A DNA stretch of 64,000 nt. It comes from Winogradskyella flava. Its GTDB lineage: Bacteria > Bacteroidota > Bacteroidia > Flavobacteriales > Flavobacteriaceae. Numbering within the stretch: the stretch's first letter is position 1; every line of letters begins with the position of its first letter. The stretch covers positions 661,804-725,803 of the forward strand of contig NZ_JACLCP010000002.1 in NCBI RefSeq assembly GCF_014243395.1, given 5' to 3'. A model generated the notes under the pieces. That model did no database searches. It was given only the letters and a program-made list of their open reading frames with translations, and was not told the origin of the DNA. This document shows positions 25,649-37,001 of this stretch, piece by piece. Made by a program: the position numbers and the translations under genes.

Positions 25649-26852
25649 GTAATTGTTTTAATATCTGTTGCATTAAGTCCTCGGCAACTTCTGCCTTGGA
25701 TTTAAGTTGATGTTCTATAATCTCATCAGACGAAGTTATAAATGTAACTTTATTTGTCGATACACCAAAACCTGCACCTTTGTCTTGAAGGGAATTTAAA
25801 ACTATTAAATCTAAGTTCTTCGATTTTAGTTTGCCCTTTGCATGTTCTAATTCGTTATTAGTTTCTAATGCAAAACCAACCAAAAACTGACTCTTTTTAG
25901 TTTCCCCTAAAGACTTTAGAATATCTTTTGTCTTTTCTAACTCTATAGTAAACGTCGTATCTTTCTTTTTTATTTTTTGATCGGCTATAGTTTTTGGTCT
26001 ATAGTCTGCAACAGCAGCAGAAAGGATAGCTATACTCGAGGATTTATAATGCTTGTGCACCTCATTATACATGTCTTCCGAACTAATTACAGCCTTTGTA
26101 CTCACTAAACTATGTGTTATTTTTTGATGCGTTGGTCCTGTAACTAGAATCACCTCAGCTCCAAGATTCGCAGCTGCATTGGCGATTTCAAATCCCATCT
26201 TTCCACTGGAATGATTTCCAATAAAACGTACCGGATCTAGCGCCTCATAGGTTGGACCAGCAGTAATTAAGACTTTCTTTCCTTTTAAGGGCAATCGCTC
26301 AAGGATATCCTTTTCAATAAAGTCAACAATATCTTCTGGCTCGGCCATTCTGCCCTCACCAACCAGACCACTGGCCAATTCGCCAGTTCCAGCAGGAATC
26401 ATCTTATTACCGTAAGATGCCAATTTCTCAAATGAGGTCTTGGTCGATTCGTGTTTGTACATATCCAAATCCATAGCTGGAGCAAAATACACGGGACACT
26501 TTGCTGAAAGATATGTGGCTAATAGGATATTATCACAAACGCCATTTGCCATTTTTGCCATTGTATTCGCTGTGGCTGGTGCAATAACTAAATAATCTGC
26601 CCAAAGTCCTAAATCTACATGGTTATTCCATACTTGGTTATGATCTTCTTCATCCACAAAAGATGAATACACGGGATTCTTAGATAAGGTAGATAGTGTA
26701 AGAGGAGTTATAAAATCTTTAGAAGCAGGCGTCATAACAACTTTTACGTTCGCGCCTGCTTTTATGAATAATCTTACTAGACTAGCAGATTTATATGCGG
26801 CAATACCTGCGGTAATGCCTAATAGAATGTTTTTGTCTTTTAAAATAGACAT
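25641..26852 (-). CDS. coaBC: Bifunctional phosphopantothenoylcysteine decarboxylase / phosphopantothenate-cysteine ligase
   Basis: This 403-aa fusion covers two steps of CoA synthesis. The N-terminal CoaC flavoprotein has the NHVDLGLW active-site histidine, APATANTMAKMANGVCDN and PAMDLDM motifs. The C-terminal CoaB domain begins at about 195 with ITAGPTYEALDPVRFIGN and has AAVADYRP. Length and order are normal. It overlaps DUF4835 and lies 5 bp after rpoZ. Confidence 0.95.
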   Translation of the reverse strand: MSILKDKNILLGITAGIAAYKSASLVRLFIKAGANVKVVMTPASKDFITPLTLSTLSKNPVYSSFVDEEDHNQVWNNHVDLGLWADYLVIAPATANTMAKMANGVCDNILLATYLSAKCPVYFAPAMDLDMYKHESTKTSFEKLASYGNKMIPAGTGELASGLVGEGRMAEPEDIVDFIEKDILERLPLKGKKVLITAGPTYEALDPVRFIGNHSSGKMGFEIANAAANLGAEVILVTGPTHQKITHSLVSTKAVISSEDMYNEVHKHYKSSSIAILSAAVADYRPKTIADQKIKKKDTTFTIELEKTKDILKSLGETKKSQFLVGFALETNNELEHAKGKLKSKNLDLIVLNSLQDKGAGFGVSTNKVTFITSSDEIIEHQLKSKAEVAEDLMQQILKQLHA

Positions 26853-26857
26853 TGAAA

Positions 26858-27184
26858 TTATTCCTGAGTGTCCTCAGTATTTCTGTGATAAATTTTATCA
26901 TCTAACCACTCTTTAACTGCTAAAGCATGTGGCTTTGGTAACTTTTCGTAAAACTTAGAAACTTCGATTTGTTCCTTGTTTTCAAAAATTTCCTCAAGAC
27001 TATCATTGTAAGTTGCAAACTCTTCAAGCTTGTCAATTAACTCACGTCTAATATCTGTGTTAATTTGTTCTGCACGCTTTGCAATTACAGAAATCGCCTC
27101 ATAAATGTTATCCGTTGGTGCGTCAACCTCATTTCTGTTGTAAGTTACTGTAGTAACAGGTGCATCAGTCTTTTTTAAATCCAT
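26858..27184 (-). CDS. rpoZ: RNA polymerase omega subunit, Bacteroidota type
   Basis: This 108-aa protein has the omega-like helix NIYEAISVIAKRAEQI (about residues 26-41), which corresponds to the conserved region of RpoZ that clamps the beta-prime C-terminus. The acidic C-terminus is typical for Bacteroidota. Its place between bamD and coaBC supports the call, because rpoZ lies next to coaBC in many bacteria. Primary-sequence similarity to the E. coli protein is weak. Confidence 0.8.
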   Translation of the reverse strand: MDLKKTDAPVTTVTYNRNEVDAPTDNIYEAISVIAKRAEQINTDIRRELIDKLEEFATYNDSLEEIFENKEQIEVSKFYEKLPKPHALAVKEWLDDKIYHRNTEDTQE

Positions 27185-27194
27185 TTTATAATGA

Positions 27195-27995
27195 TTAAAT
27201 CTTTGTTTTAAATTTTTCTAGCTCTTCATTTAATGTTTTATTCCATTGAGAAGCCTCTTCAAGAAATTCAGAGTTTGGATAAGCTTTTACAAATGCTTTA
27301 TAATAATTTACAGCAATGTTAAGTCTATTCTCCTTAAGGCTATCAACACTTAGCAATGCTAAATTATATTCTGCATGTAACCTATAATATAGTGCTTCTT
27401 CTCGTAAACTTGAACCTGGAAAATCAAACAAAAAGTTATTGAATGATTTTACAGAAGCCTTGTAATCCCTGATTAAATCGTATTGTTTGGCAATCTCAAA
27501 AGCTTTCTTTTCTAATTTAAAATCCAGTTCCCTCACAAGCTTATTGGCTTCCTCTAAATATTGCGAATTAGGATACTGATTTACGAAAAGCTGCAGTTTC
27601 TCAATGGCTTCAACCGTTTCTTTCTGTTCTTTTGAATACACAGGAGAGTTATAATAGTAGCCTTTTGCAGACAAAAATGCCGCTTCTTCTGCCTTTTCAC
27701 TTTGCGGATACACATCCGTGAACTTATCGAAATGATAGCTAGCGAAATAATAGTCTTTCATTTTGTAGGAAGACATTGCATGCATGAACGTTAATTTTTC
27801 CGCTTGAGGCTTACCTCTGTATTTTGGAAGAATTTGATTAAACATTCTATGAGCTTTACTATACTTCCCTGCTTCAAATAACTCTGTACCCATTTTAAAT
27901 TTCGCAGCGGTATCCTCAGAACGAAATGTTTTCTGAAAATCACTACAAGACACCATCAAAATGGCAATGAGTAGTATGTATAGTCCTTTATTCAT
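27195..27995 (-). CDS. bamD: Outer membrane assembly lipoprotein BamD
   Basis: This 266-aa lipoprotein of the BAM complex has a lipobox MVSCSD and tandem tetratricopeptide-type helices (AGKYSKAHRMFNQIL, DYYFASYHFDKFTDVYPQSEKAEEAAF and later copies). I start at ATG 27995. An in-frame upstream extension to 28091 would run through the -7 promoter box at 28013-28020 and bury the lipoprotein signal. First gene of the operon with rpoZ, coaBC and DUF4835. Confidence 0.9.
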   Translation of the reverse strand: MNKGLYILLIAILMVSCSDFQKTFRSEDTAAKFKMGTELFEAGKYSKAHRMFNQILPKYRGKPQAEKLTFMHAMSSYKMKDYYFASYHFDKFTDVYPQSEKAEEAAFLSAKGYYYNSPVYSKEQKETVEAIEKLQLFVNQYPNSQYLEEANKLVRELDFKLEKKAFEIAKQYDLIRDYKASVKSFNNFLFDFPGSSLREEALYYRLHAEYNLALLSVDSLKENRLNIAVNYYKAFVKAYPNSEFLEEASQWNKTLNEELEKFKTKI

Positions 27996-28012
27996 AGATT
28001 TTAAACAGGAGG

Positions 28013-28020
28013 CAAAAGTA
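28013..28020 (-). promoter_or_regulatory. -7 element for bamD operon
   Basis: TACTTTTG on the minus strand, with TTTC at the ideal 19-nt upstream position (28043-28040). It lies 17 nt before the chosen ATG and fixes that start. Confidence 0.55.
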
Positions 28021-28103
28021 CACATTATAAACGGAATTTGAAAACAAAAATTATATGCTAAAATAAGCCTAGTTTTAGATGCTAAATACAATTTAGATTA
28101 AGT

Positions 28104-28988
28104 TTAACTTTTACCTAGAACCCTTAGCGCTTCATTAATATGACTCTTTAGTTTATCAGTAGCTTCCACCAATGGTAAACGCACATGAGATTTAGATATA
28201 TTCAATGCCTCTAGAACCGATTTAATACCAGCAGGATTGTTCTCTGAAAAAATCAAACCTGTAATAGGCATTAATTTAAAATGAAGACCGTAGGCTTCTT
28301 TGGCTTTTCCAGCAATACCTAATCGTATCATTTCAGAAAATTCTTTTGGCAATGCTTGACCTATAACCGAAATAACACCAGATCCTCCGGCTAAAGCAAC
28401 TCCTAAAGCTAAGTCATCATCTCCTGATATAATCAAGAAATCCTCAGGTTTGGTTCTCAACAATTCGAGATATTGATGAACATTATTTCCTGCCTCCTTA
28501 ACTGCAATGATATTATCAAAATCCTTTGCAAGTCTTAAGGTTGTCTCTGGGAGTATATTAGAAGATGTCCTGCCTGGTACATTGTATAATATTATAGGTT
28601 TTGGCGATACTTCTGCTATGGCTTTAAAATGCTGATAAATACCTTCTTGGGTAGGTTTACTGTAATATGGTGATACTGATAAAATAGCATCGATATTGGA
28701 TAAATCTGTTGATTTTATCTCATTAATAATATTGGCGGTATTATTTCCGCCAATACCCAAAACCAAAGGCAATCTATTCTTATTCACCTTAGCAATAAAT
28801 GCTACCAGGGCTTTCTTCTCCTCGTTAGTAACAGTAACACTTTCTCCCGTTGTACCACTTATAACCAAGTATTCTGTGCCATTTTCTATGTTGTACTCAA
28901 CCAATCGCTCTAAAGCATCGTAGTCTATGCTTAAATCTTCTTTAAATGGTGTGATCAGTGCAACCCCTGTACCAATGAATTTTGTCAT
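28104..28988 (-). CDS. dapA: 4-hydroxy-tetrahydrodipicolinate synthase
   Basis: This 294-aa class I aldolase condenses pyruvate with aspartate semialdehyde on the way to lysine and meso-diaminopimelate. GTTGES near residue 45, the tyrosine in LYNVPGRTS and the Schiff-base lysine in IIAVKEAGN are present. The start overlaps the DUF6913 stop by one base (TAATG). dapF of the same pathway lies at 49.8 kb. Confidence 0.95.
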   Translation of the reverse strand: MTKFIGTGVALITPFKEDLSIDYDALERLVEYNIENGTEYLVISGTTGESVTVTNEEKKALVAFIAKVNKNRLPLVLGIGGNNTANIINEIKSTDLSNIDAILSVSPYYSKPTQEGIYQHFKAIAEVSPKPIILYNVPGRTSSNILPETTLRLAKDFDNIIAVKEAGNNVHQYLELLRTKPEDFLIISGDDDLALGVALAGGSGVISVIGQALPKEFSEMIRLGIAGKAKEAYGLHFKLMPITGLIFSENNPAGIKSVLEALNISKSHVRLPLVEATDKLKSHINEALRVLGKS

Positions 28989-29506
28989 TATAATTTATTT
29001 AATATTTCTAAATATTTTTTCAGTTCTTGTTTAAAAATATTGATGGCTTTAAGTTCTACATCAATAATTAAATCATATAAACGTTCGTCAGTTCTGGATA
29101 TACCAACTTTAAGATTTGCTTTAGAAGCTGCAGTAATTAACTTTAAGTGCAATAGCTCTTTTTTAAAAAAACAGATCATTACATCAAAAGGTTCGTCTAA
29201 AAACGATTGAAGCTCTATACTGTTTATTTTTCCTTTCCACCCAAAATCCTTTGGACTATAATGGGTGTTCCATTTGTTGTGTTCCAATTTATCATCTAAA
29301 GTATACGCCACGATTTTATGCTTAGGTGAGTTTAAACCTAACTCCTTAAAATACATCCTAAATACTTCAAACTCATGAAATTCATCAGCATTTAACAACA
29401 CAGCTATGGTCTTCACTTTATTATTATTTACAGCTGCTTTTCGAGACGCTAACAAATTGTTAACGTATTTTTGATTCGATTTTTCCTTAAATGCTTTTAA
29501 AATCAT
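28988..29506 (-). CDS. Conserved hypothetical protein (DUF6913-like)
   Basis: This 172-aa cytosolic protein is rich in Lys and has short alternating beta-alpha segments (VKTIAVLLNADEFHEF, FDVMICFFKKELLHLKLI). I recall it as DUF6913 of Flavobacteriaceae, with no known function. It is translationally coupled to dapA (one-base stop/start overlap), so a tie to lysine or cell-wall supply is possible but unproven. The -7 box at 29525-29532 serves the pair. Confidence 0.7.
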   Translation of the reverse strand: MILKAFKEKSNQKYVNNLLASRKAAVNNNKVKTIAVLLNADEFHEFEVFRMYFKELGLNSPKHKIVAYTLDDKLEHNKWNTHYSPKDFGWKGKINSIELQSFLDEPFDVMICFFKKELLHLKLITAASKANLKVGISRTDERLYDLIIDVELKAINIFKQELKKYLEILNKL

Positions 29507-29524
29507 TTATATTTAGACTTTGTG

Positions 29525-29532
29525 CAAATTTA
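29525..29532 (-). promoter_or_regulatory. -7 element for DUF6913-dapA
   Basis: TAAATTTG on the minus strand, 18 nt before the ATG at 29506. Confidence 0.5.
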
Positions 29533-29577
29533 GCAAAAGCACTCACAATTTTTCGTAAACAACCTATAAGTTATTCA

Positions 29578-30339
29578 ATGACTATTAAACATCTTTTAAA
29601 ACTCTGTTTTTTAATCTTTATTTTTTCATGTAATAATGACAAAACGTTAACCAAAATTGAAGGGAAACGGATAGAAATCAACGAAGATATTGCTTCAGAT
29701 TCTGTAATTGAAGCTTATATTAAACCCTACAGAGAAAATGTGAATAAAAATTTGGATAGCGTCATTTCTTATGCTCCTGAGACCTATTCCAAATCTGATG
29801 GAGAACTGAACACTGCCATCGGAAACTTAATGGCAGATGCCGTATTTGAAGAAAGTAATACTATTTTCCAAAAACGTACAGGTAAAACTATTGATTTTGT
29901 ACTTCTAAATCATGGTGGTATTAGATCCATTATTTCAAAAGGTAACCTGACAAGTCGAACCGCCTATGAAGTCATGCCTTTTGAGAATTCTGTGGTTGTT
30001 GTAGCGTTAAAGGGCGAACAAGTGATGGAGATGATGGAATATCTATCTCGAGCCAAGCGGCCACATCCCGTTTCTAAGCAATTGCAGTTGACATTGGAAA
30101 AAGATTTTGAATTTAAATCGGCTACCGTAAATGGTAAACCTATTGATGAAAATGCTATCTACCATGTCGCTACAAATGATTATTTATACAGTGGAGGTGA
30201 TCGCATGGTGTTTTTCCATCCTAATGATAGCTTATATGTATTGGATTATAAGATAAGAAATGTGCTTATTGACTACTTTAAGAAGTATGATACCATTAAC
30301 CCTCAAAAGGACAATCGCTTTATTAAGTTGAGTAACTAG
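29578..30339 (+). CDS. 5'-nucleotidase C-terminal domain lipoprotein
   Basis: This 253-aa lipoprotein (lipobox IFSCNN) matches the substrate-binding C-terminal domain of UshA-type 5'-nucleotidases: NLMADAVFEE, LLNHGGIRS, TAYEVMPFENSVVVV and YHVATNDYLYSGGDRM. The catalytic metallophosphatase domain is not here but in the next gene, 4 bp downstream. I start at ATG 29578; an earlier in-frame start would precede the lipoprotein signal by 29 residues and overlap the divergent promoter. Confidence 0.88.
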   Translation: MTIKHLLKLCFLIFIFSCNNDKTLTKIEGKRIEINEDIASDSVIEAYIKPYRENVNKNLDSVISYAPETYSKSDGELNTAIGNLMADAVFEESNTIFQKRTGKTIDFVLLNHGGIRSIISKGNLTSRTAYEVMPFENSVVVVALKGEQVMEMMEYLSRAKRPHPVSKQLQLTLEKDFEFKSATVNGKPIDENAIYHVATNDYLYSGGDRMVFFHPNDSLYVLDYKIRNVLIDYFKKYDTINPQKDNRFIKLSN

Positions 30340-30343
30340 AACT

Positions 30344-31255
30344 ATGAAGAGAAGACAATTTATACAAAATTCCACAGCAGCTACAGCACTATTGGGATTA
30401 AGTGGACTAGGATTGCAATCTTTTGCATCTGAAACCAAAAAGATAACCATATTGCATACTAATGACGTACATAGTCATATTGATCCGTTTGGACCAGATC
30501 ATAAAAGAAATGCTAATAAAGGTGGCGTTGCAAGACGTGCCACGTTGGTAGAGTCTATCAGAAAGGAAAATCCAAATACGCTTTTATTAGATGCTGGAGA
30601 TATTTTTCAAGGAACCCCTTATTTTAATTATTATGGTGGTGAATTGGAATTTAAGCTAATGAGCATGCTGAAGTATGACTTGGCTACAATAGGCAATCAT
30701 GATTTCGATAATGGTATTGATGGCTTATATGCGCAATTGCCACATGCTAAGTTTGAATTTGTATCTGCAAATTATGATTTTTCCAATACGGTTATGGATA
30801 CTCATGTAAAACCCTATAAGGTTTTTGTTAAAAATGGTATTAAAATTGGAGTTTTTGGCTTAGGGATTCAACTTGATGGTCTTGTAAGTAAAAACATGTA
30901 CAAGGAAACCGTTTATAATGATCCGATTGAGATTGCCCAAGATATGTCTCGTATTCTTAAGGAAGAACATTCTTGTGACTTGATTATTTGTTTATCTCAT
31001 ATTGGCTATAACTATAAAAATCATCCTGATAGAGTCAGTGATTTAAAATTGGCAAAAACTACAAAAGACATTGATCTCATTATTGGCGGTCATACCCATA
31101 CGTTTCTACCAAAGCCGACTATTGAAAAAAATAGTGTAGATAAAAACGTACTTGTAAATCAGGTTGGTGCTTATGGATTATATCTCGGTAAAATAGACTT
31201 CTATTTTGAGTCAGGAAAAGAGGTGAAATCAAATGGCGCAACTATAATCGTTTAA
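30344..31255 (+). CDS. Metallophosphatase (5'-nucleotidase N-terminal domain)
   Basis: This 303-aa exported calcineurin-like phosphoesterase has a twin-arginine-type signal (KRRQFIQNS, then a hydrophobic stretch to about residue 30). Metal sites are complete: NDVHSH, DAGDIFQG, GNHDFDNG, LSHIGY and GGHTHT. Together with the preceding gene it reconstitutes a UshA/CpdB-like periplasmic nucleotidase, encoded as two polypeptides in reversed domain order. The partner carries a lipobox, this one a Tat-like signal. Confidence 0.9.
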   Translation: MKRRQFIQNSTAATALLGLSGLGLQSFASETKKITILHTNDVHSHIDPFGPDHKRNANKGGVARRATLVESIRKENPNTLLLDAGDIFQGTPYFNYYGGELEFKLMSMLKYDLATIGNHDFDNGIDGLYAQLPHAKFEFVSANYDFSNTVMDTHVKPYKVFVKNGIKIGVFGLGIQLDGLVSKNMYKETVYNDPIEIAQDMSRILKEEHSCDLIICLSHIGYNYKNHPDRVSDLKLAKTTKDIDLIIGGHTHTFLPKPTIEKNSVDKNVLVNQVGAYGLYLGKIDFYFESGKEVKSNGATIIV

Positions 31256-31314
31256 GTGATTTTGTAAGTTACTAAAATTGAAACGTCTAAGATTTCAGAT
31301 CAACCCATAGCATT

Positions 31315-31698
31315 ATGAAATCCAAAAAAATCATTTTAGTATTAAGAATTATTGTCGCCGTAATTCTAATACAAACTCTTCGCTTTAAATTCACAGCACA
31401 TCCAGACAGTGTATATATATTTGAATCAGTAGGTCTCGAACCTTACGGCAGAATAGGCATTGGTATCTTAGAACTTATTGCTGGAATACTTCTTTTGGTA
31501 CCAAAAACTATTTGGATCGGAGCACTTTTGACGTTAGGTCTAATTGGCGGAGCCATTATGATGCATCTCACAAAATTAGGTATTGAAGTAAAAGAAGATG
31601 GTGGTGTTTTATTCTTTACCGCCATTACTACCTTTATTCTAAGTGCAATAATTCTCTACACACATCGAAGAAACATACCGTTTTTAGGAAAAAACTAA
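31315..31698 (+). CDS. DoxX family membrane protein
   Basis: This 127-aa protein has four hydrophobic segments and the DoxX-like IGILELIAGILLLVPKT stretch after TM1-2. DoxX proteins are small inner-membrane proteins with varied links to redox and stress. The last 4 bp overlap the convergent membrane-protein gene. Function of this copy is not determinable. Confidence 0.75.
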   Translation: MKSKKIILVLRIIVAVILIQTLRFKFTAHPDSVYIFESVGLEPYGRIGIGILELIAGILLLVPKTIWIGALLTLGLIGGAIMMHLTKLGIEVKEDGGVLFFTAITTFILSAIILYTHRRNIPFLGKN

Positions 31699-32438
31699 AC
31701 CTCCAATCGTTCCTCTGAATAGCTAGGCTGTGGTCCAGTGAATGGAAGCTGGGATTGTAAGTAGAAAAATACAAATGCAACCACTAAAAAGAAAGCATAT
31801 ATAAATCCTAACTCTTTATCATCAACGACAATATAATAGTATGCCAATTGGATGATTTCTGAGAAAACAATACAAATTGAACCGATTAAGAACAACATAG
31901 ACTTATTGTCATTCCTATACATATAAGTAATTAAAGCAACAGACAACAAGGTCATTATTATAGCATTATAAATGAATTCTAATGCGTACTCATGTGCTGA
32001 CAAAAGCGCTCCTTTGGTTGTGTCCGTAACGAGAACCACACAGAATATATCTAAAATAATCAAAATGACCATGGGAATTGCCAATTCGGCAAACACTTTC
32101 TTAAATTTCAATTTAGACGCGAATCTAATCGTAAGAAATACGTATGATAATATGGAAAGAATATTAACGCCATAGTAATAATAATCTATGTTGCCCTCGT
32201 CTATGGCTGGACCATACCAAGAGTAAAAATCCAACAAATGACCAATAGAAAACAGAATAAGAAACCCGATAAAATATCTATTCTTATCTTCTGTCCATTT
32301 GAGATACATTACTATTAGTAAAACCAACATTAATGTACCTATAGCGTCTCCCTCTGCTTTATAAGCAAATCCTTGAAGCACTATAAATACAACACCCAGA
32401 AGCAACAAAGCTACCTTTATGACTCTATTCATTAACAT
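31695..32438 (-). CDS. Seven- to eight-TM integral membrane protein, unknown function
   Basis: This 247-aa protein consists almost entirely of 7-8 hydrophobic helices with short loops and a polar C-terminus. Some features (length, an SIGHLLDFYSW segment with charged residues near TM3) recall lysoplasmalogenase-like YhhN proteins, but I cannot confirm the family. An ATG two codons further on (32432) is an equally good start. Monocistronic, convergent with doxX. Confidence 0.6.
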   Translation of the reverse strand: MLMNRVIKVALLLLGVVFIVLQGFAYKAEGDAIGTLMLVLLIVMYLKWTEDKNRYFIGFLILFSIGHLLDFYSWYGPAIDEGNIDYYYYGVNILSILSYVFLTIRFASKLKFKKVFAELAIPMVILIILDIFCVVLVTDTTKGALLSAHEYALEFIYNAIIMTLLSVALITYMYRNDNKSMLFLIGSICIVFSEIIQLAYYYIVVDDKELGFIYAFFLVVAFVFFYLQSQLPFTGPQPSYSEERLEV

Positions 32439-32537
32439 TAATTAATCCCTTATTAATGAAGCGAATATAGAACATATTTACAATTAAACGATAAAAAATA
32501 CATTTAATCGATGAAATGCATGTTTTTATGTAAGAAT

Positions 32538-35116
<2,579 letters not shown>

Positions 35117-35989
35117 TTATTTTTTTATCCCTTTTAACATACGATTATTATCATTTAAATCTTTTCGAAGCTCAACATCATCAAAATCTAATTCTAATAA
35201 AAGATGTTTAGTCTCTTCACCAAGATACTGGTTAATTTCAAAATATAAGGCGCCTTTTTGTTTCAAATTTTTAACAGCGAATTCCGCAATGGCACGATAG
35301 AAAATCAACGGATCATTATCCTCTACGAACAAGGCTAAATGTGGTTCATGGTCTAATACATTAGGCTTCATTTCTTGTTTTTCAAGATGTCTCACATAAG
35401 GAGGATTAGAGACGATCACATCAAATTTAGTATCTGCATCAAATGCCGAATGATAATCAAAACTTAAAATGTCTGCCCTTATAAAATTGATGTCCGCCTC
35501 ATTTAGTTCAGCATTTTTTTCAGCAACTTTTAAAGCTTCTTTACTCACATCTAAAGCATAAACTCGTGCATTAGGCAGGTTTTTGGCTAAACTTATTGCT
35601 ATGCAACCAGAACCAGTTCCGATATCTAGGATTTCAATTTGAGATTCTTCAATTCCATCAGAATGACATTTAATGATTAAATCTACCAATTCTTCAGTTT
35701 CAGGTCTTGGAATAAGCACATGTTCGTTCACTTTAAACTTTAATCCATAGAACTCCGTTTTACCTAAAATGTATTGAATCGGTTTTTCGCGACTCAGATT
35801 ATCTATAACCTTAAAAAAGGTATCTGTTTCGGATTTAGTCAATGTGAATTCAGGTTCGAGAGCCACCTGGAATCTTGGTAAATTAAGGTAGTGTTCTGTA
35901 CAAAGAAAAAAGAAACTATCCACTTCTTCTTTACCGTATATTTGATCTAGCTCTTCATGAAAAATGGACTTGAGGTCTCTAAGTAACAC
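35117..35989 (-). CDS. prmC: Release factor glutamine N5-methyltransferase
   Basis: This 290-aa enzyme methylates the GGQ glutamine of peptide-chain release factors. SAM motif ILDIGTGSGCIAI and the substrate-binding NPPYV (VSNPPYVRH) are present, after the N-terminal helical substrate domain. It abuts the LOG gene (no gap) and follows the GNAT gene by 2 bp. Confidence 0.94.
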   Translation of the reverse strand: MLLRDLKSIFHEELDQIYGKEEVDSFFFLCTEHYLNLPRFQVALEPEFTLTKSETDTFFKVIDNLSREKPIQYILGKTEFYGLKFKVNEHVLIPRPETEELVDLIIKCHSDGIEESQIEILDIGTGSGCIAISLAKNLPNARVYALDVSKEALKVAEKNAELNEADINFIRADILSFDYHSAFDADTKFDVIVSNPPYVRHLEKQEMKPNVLDHEPHLALFVEDNDPLIFYRAIAEFAVKNLKQKGALYFEINQYLGEETKHLLLELDFDDVELRKDLNDNNRMLKGIKK

Positions 35990-35991
35990 AA

Positions 35992-36483
35992 TTACAAATT
36001 TTTAATCATCCATTCCGTACATGAATAATGCCCTGTATTCCCCATAGGACCATCCAAACTCTTAAAACCCACTTTTCTATATAATTTCCGAGCGTCTTTC
36101 ATATATGGTAATGTTTCAAGATAGCACTGATCAAATCCTTTTTCTTTGGCAAAATCCAAGCATTTTTTCATCATTTCAGTTCCCAAGCCTATTCCTCTAG
36201 CTGCTGGCATAAAATACATTTTTTGCAGTTCGCATACATTGCCGTCATAATTATCCAAAGGAGAAATACCAGCACCCCCTAAAATTTCATCGCCATCTGC
36301 AACCACGTAATACTTTCTTTTAGGTACATTATAAGTTTCAGTCATACAATCCAGAGCTTTATCCTCATAGGCTGTTCCAACTTTAGGTACACCAAATTCA
36401 ATTAAAACCGAACGAATAGCTTTTGCAATCTTTGGATTATCCTGCTGCTCAATTTCTCGAATAACAATAGTATCTTTACGCAT
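35992..36483 (-). CDS. GNAT family N-acetyltransferase
   Basis: This 163-aa acetyltransferase has the acetyl-CoA loop AARGIGLGTEM, preceded by the ELQKMYFMP strand. The substrate is unknown. First gene of the prmC-LOG-ligA operon. Similar small GNATs often acetylate amino acids or peptides, but no specific match can be claimed. Confidence 0.88.
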   Translation of the reverse strand: MRKDTIVIREIEQQDNPKIAKAIRSVLIEFGVPKVGTAYEDKALDCMTETYNVPKRKYYVVADGDEILGGAGISPLDNYDGNVCELQKMYFMPAARGIGLGTEMMKKCLDFAKEKGFDQCYLETLPYMKDARKLYRKVGFKSLDGPMGNTGHYSCTEWMIKNL

Positions 36484-36542
36484 TTAAACTATGAATTTGT
36501 CGATAAATATTTCGGTATCAAGATAGCCATAATTAATATTTT

Positions 36543-37001
36543 ATGCTCAAAAGACTTGTATTCATTTTGCTAATTTTTTCACTGGTTTTTAACTGCTCTG
36601 TAACTGAGCAACCCGAATTTGTTGGAATAGAAAAAATTAAGGTGATAAATTCGGATATAAAATCCATAACCTTAAAGGCTGATGCCCTCTTTAAAAATCC
36701 AAATGACATAGGAGGTGTCTTAAAAACAAATGATCTTAAGGTTTATATTAATAATACTGAGGTAGCCACTGTAGTTTCGGATGAATTTAATGTACCGTCA
36801 AATCAAAATTTCACCATTCCTTTAATTGTCTACGTTGCGACCGATAGTATTATTGACAAAAAGAATATTAGTGGCTTATTAGGCAGTCTTTTATCTCAAA
36901 AGTTGAGCGTACAGTATAAAGGTGAAATTAAGTATAAAGTTTTAGGCTATTCCTCCACCTACACTGTTGATGAAACCCAAGAAGTGAAAATTAAACTATA
37001 A
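36543..37001 (+). CDS. LEA type 2 lipoprotein
   Basis: This 152-aa protein has a lipobox (LVFNCS) and one WHy/LEA-2 beta-sandwich (LKADALFKNPNDIGGVLKTNDLKVYINN pattern). LEA-2 domains are linked to desiccation tolerance in plants; in Bacteroidota their role is unknown. It is immediately followed by ribD with no gap, so the two are cotranscribed. Confidence 0.8.
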   Translation: MLKRLVFILLIFSLVFNCSVTEQPEFVGIEKIKVINSDIKSITLKADALFKNPNDIGGVLKTNDLKVYINNTEVATVVSDEFNVPSNQNFTIPLIVYVATDSIIDKKNISGLLGSLLSQKLSVQYKGEIKYKVLGYSSTYTVDETQEVKIKL

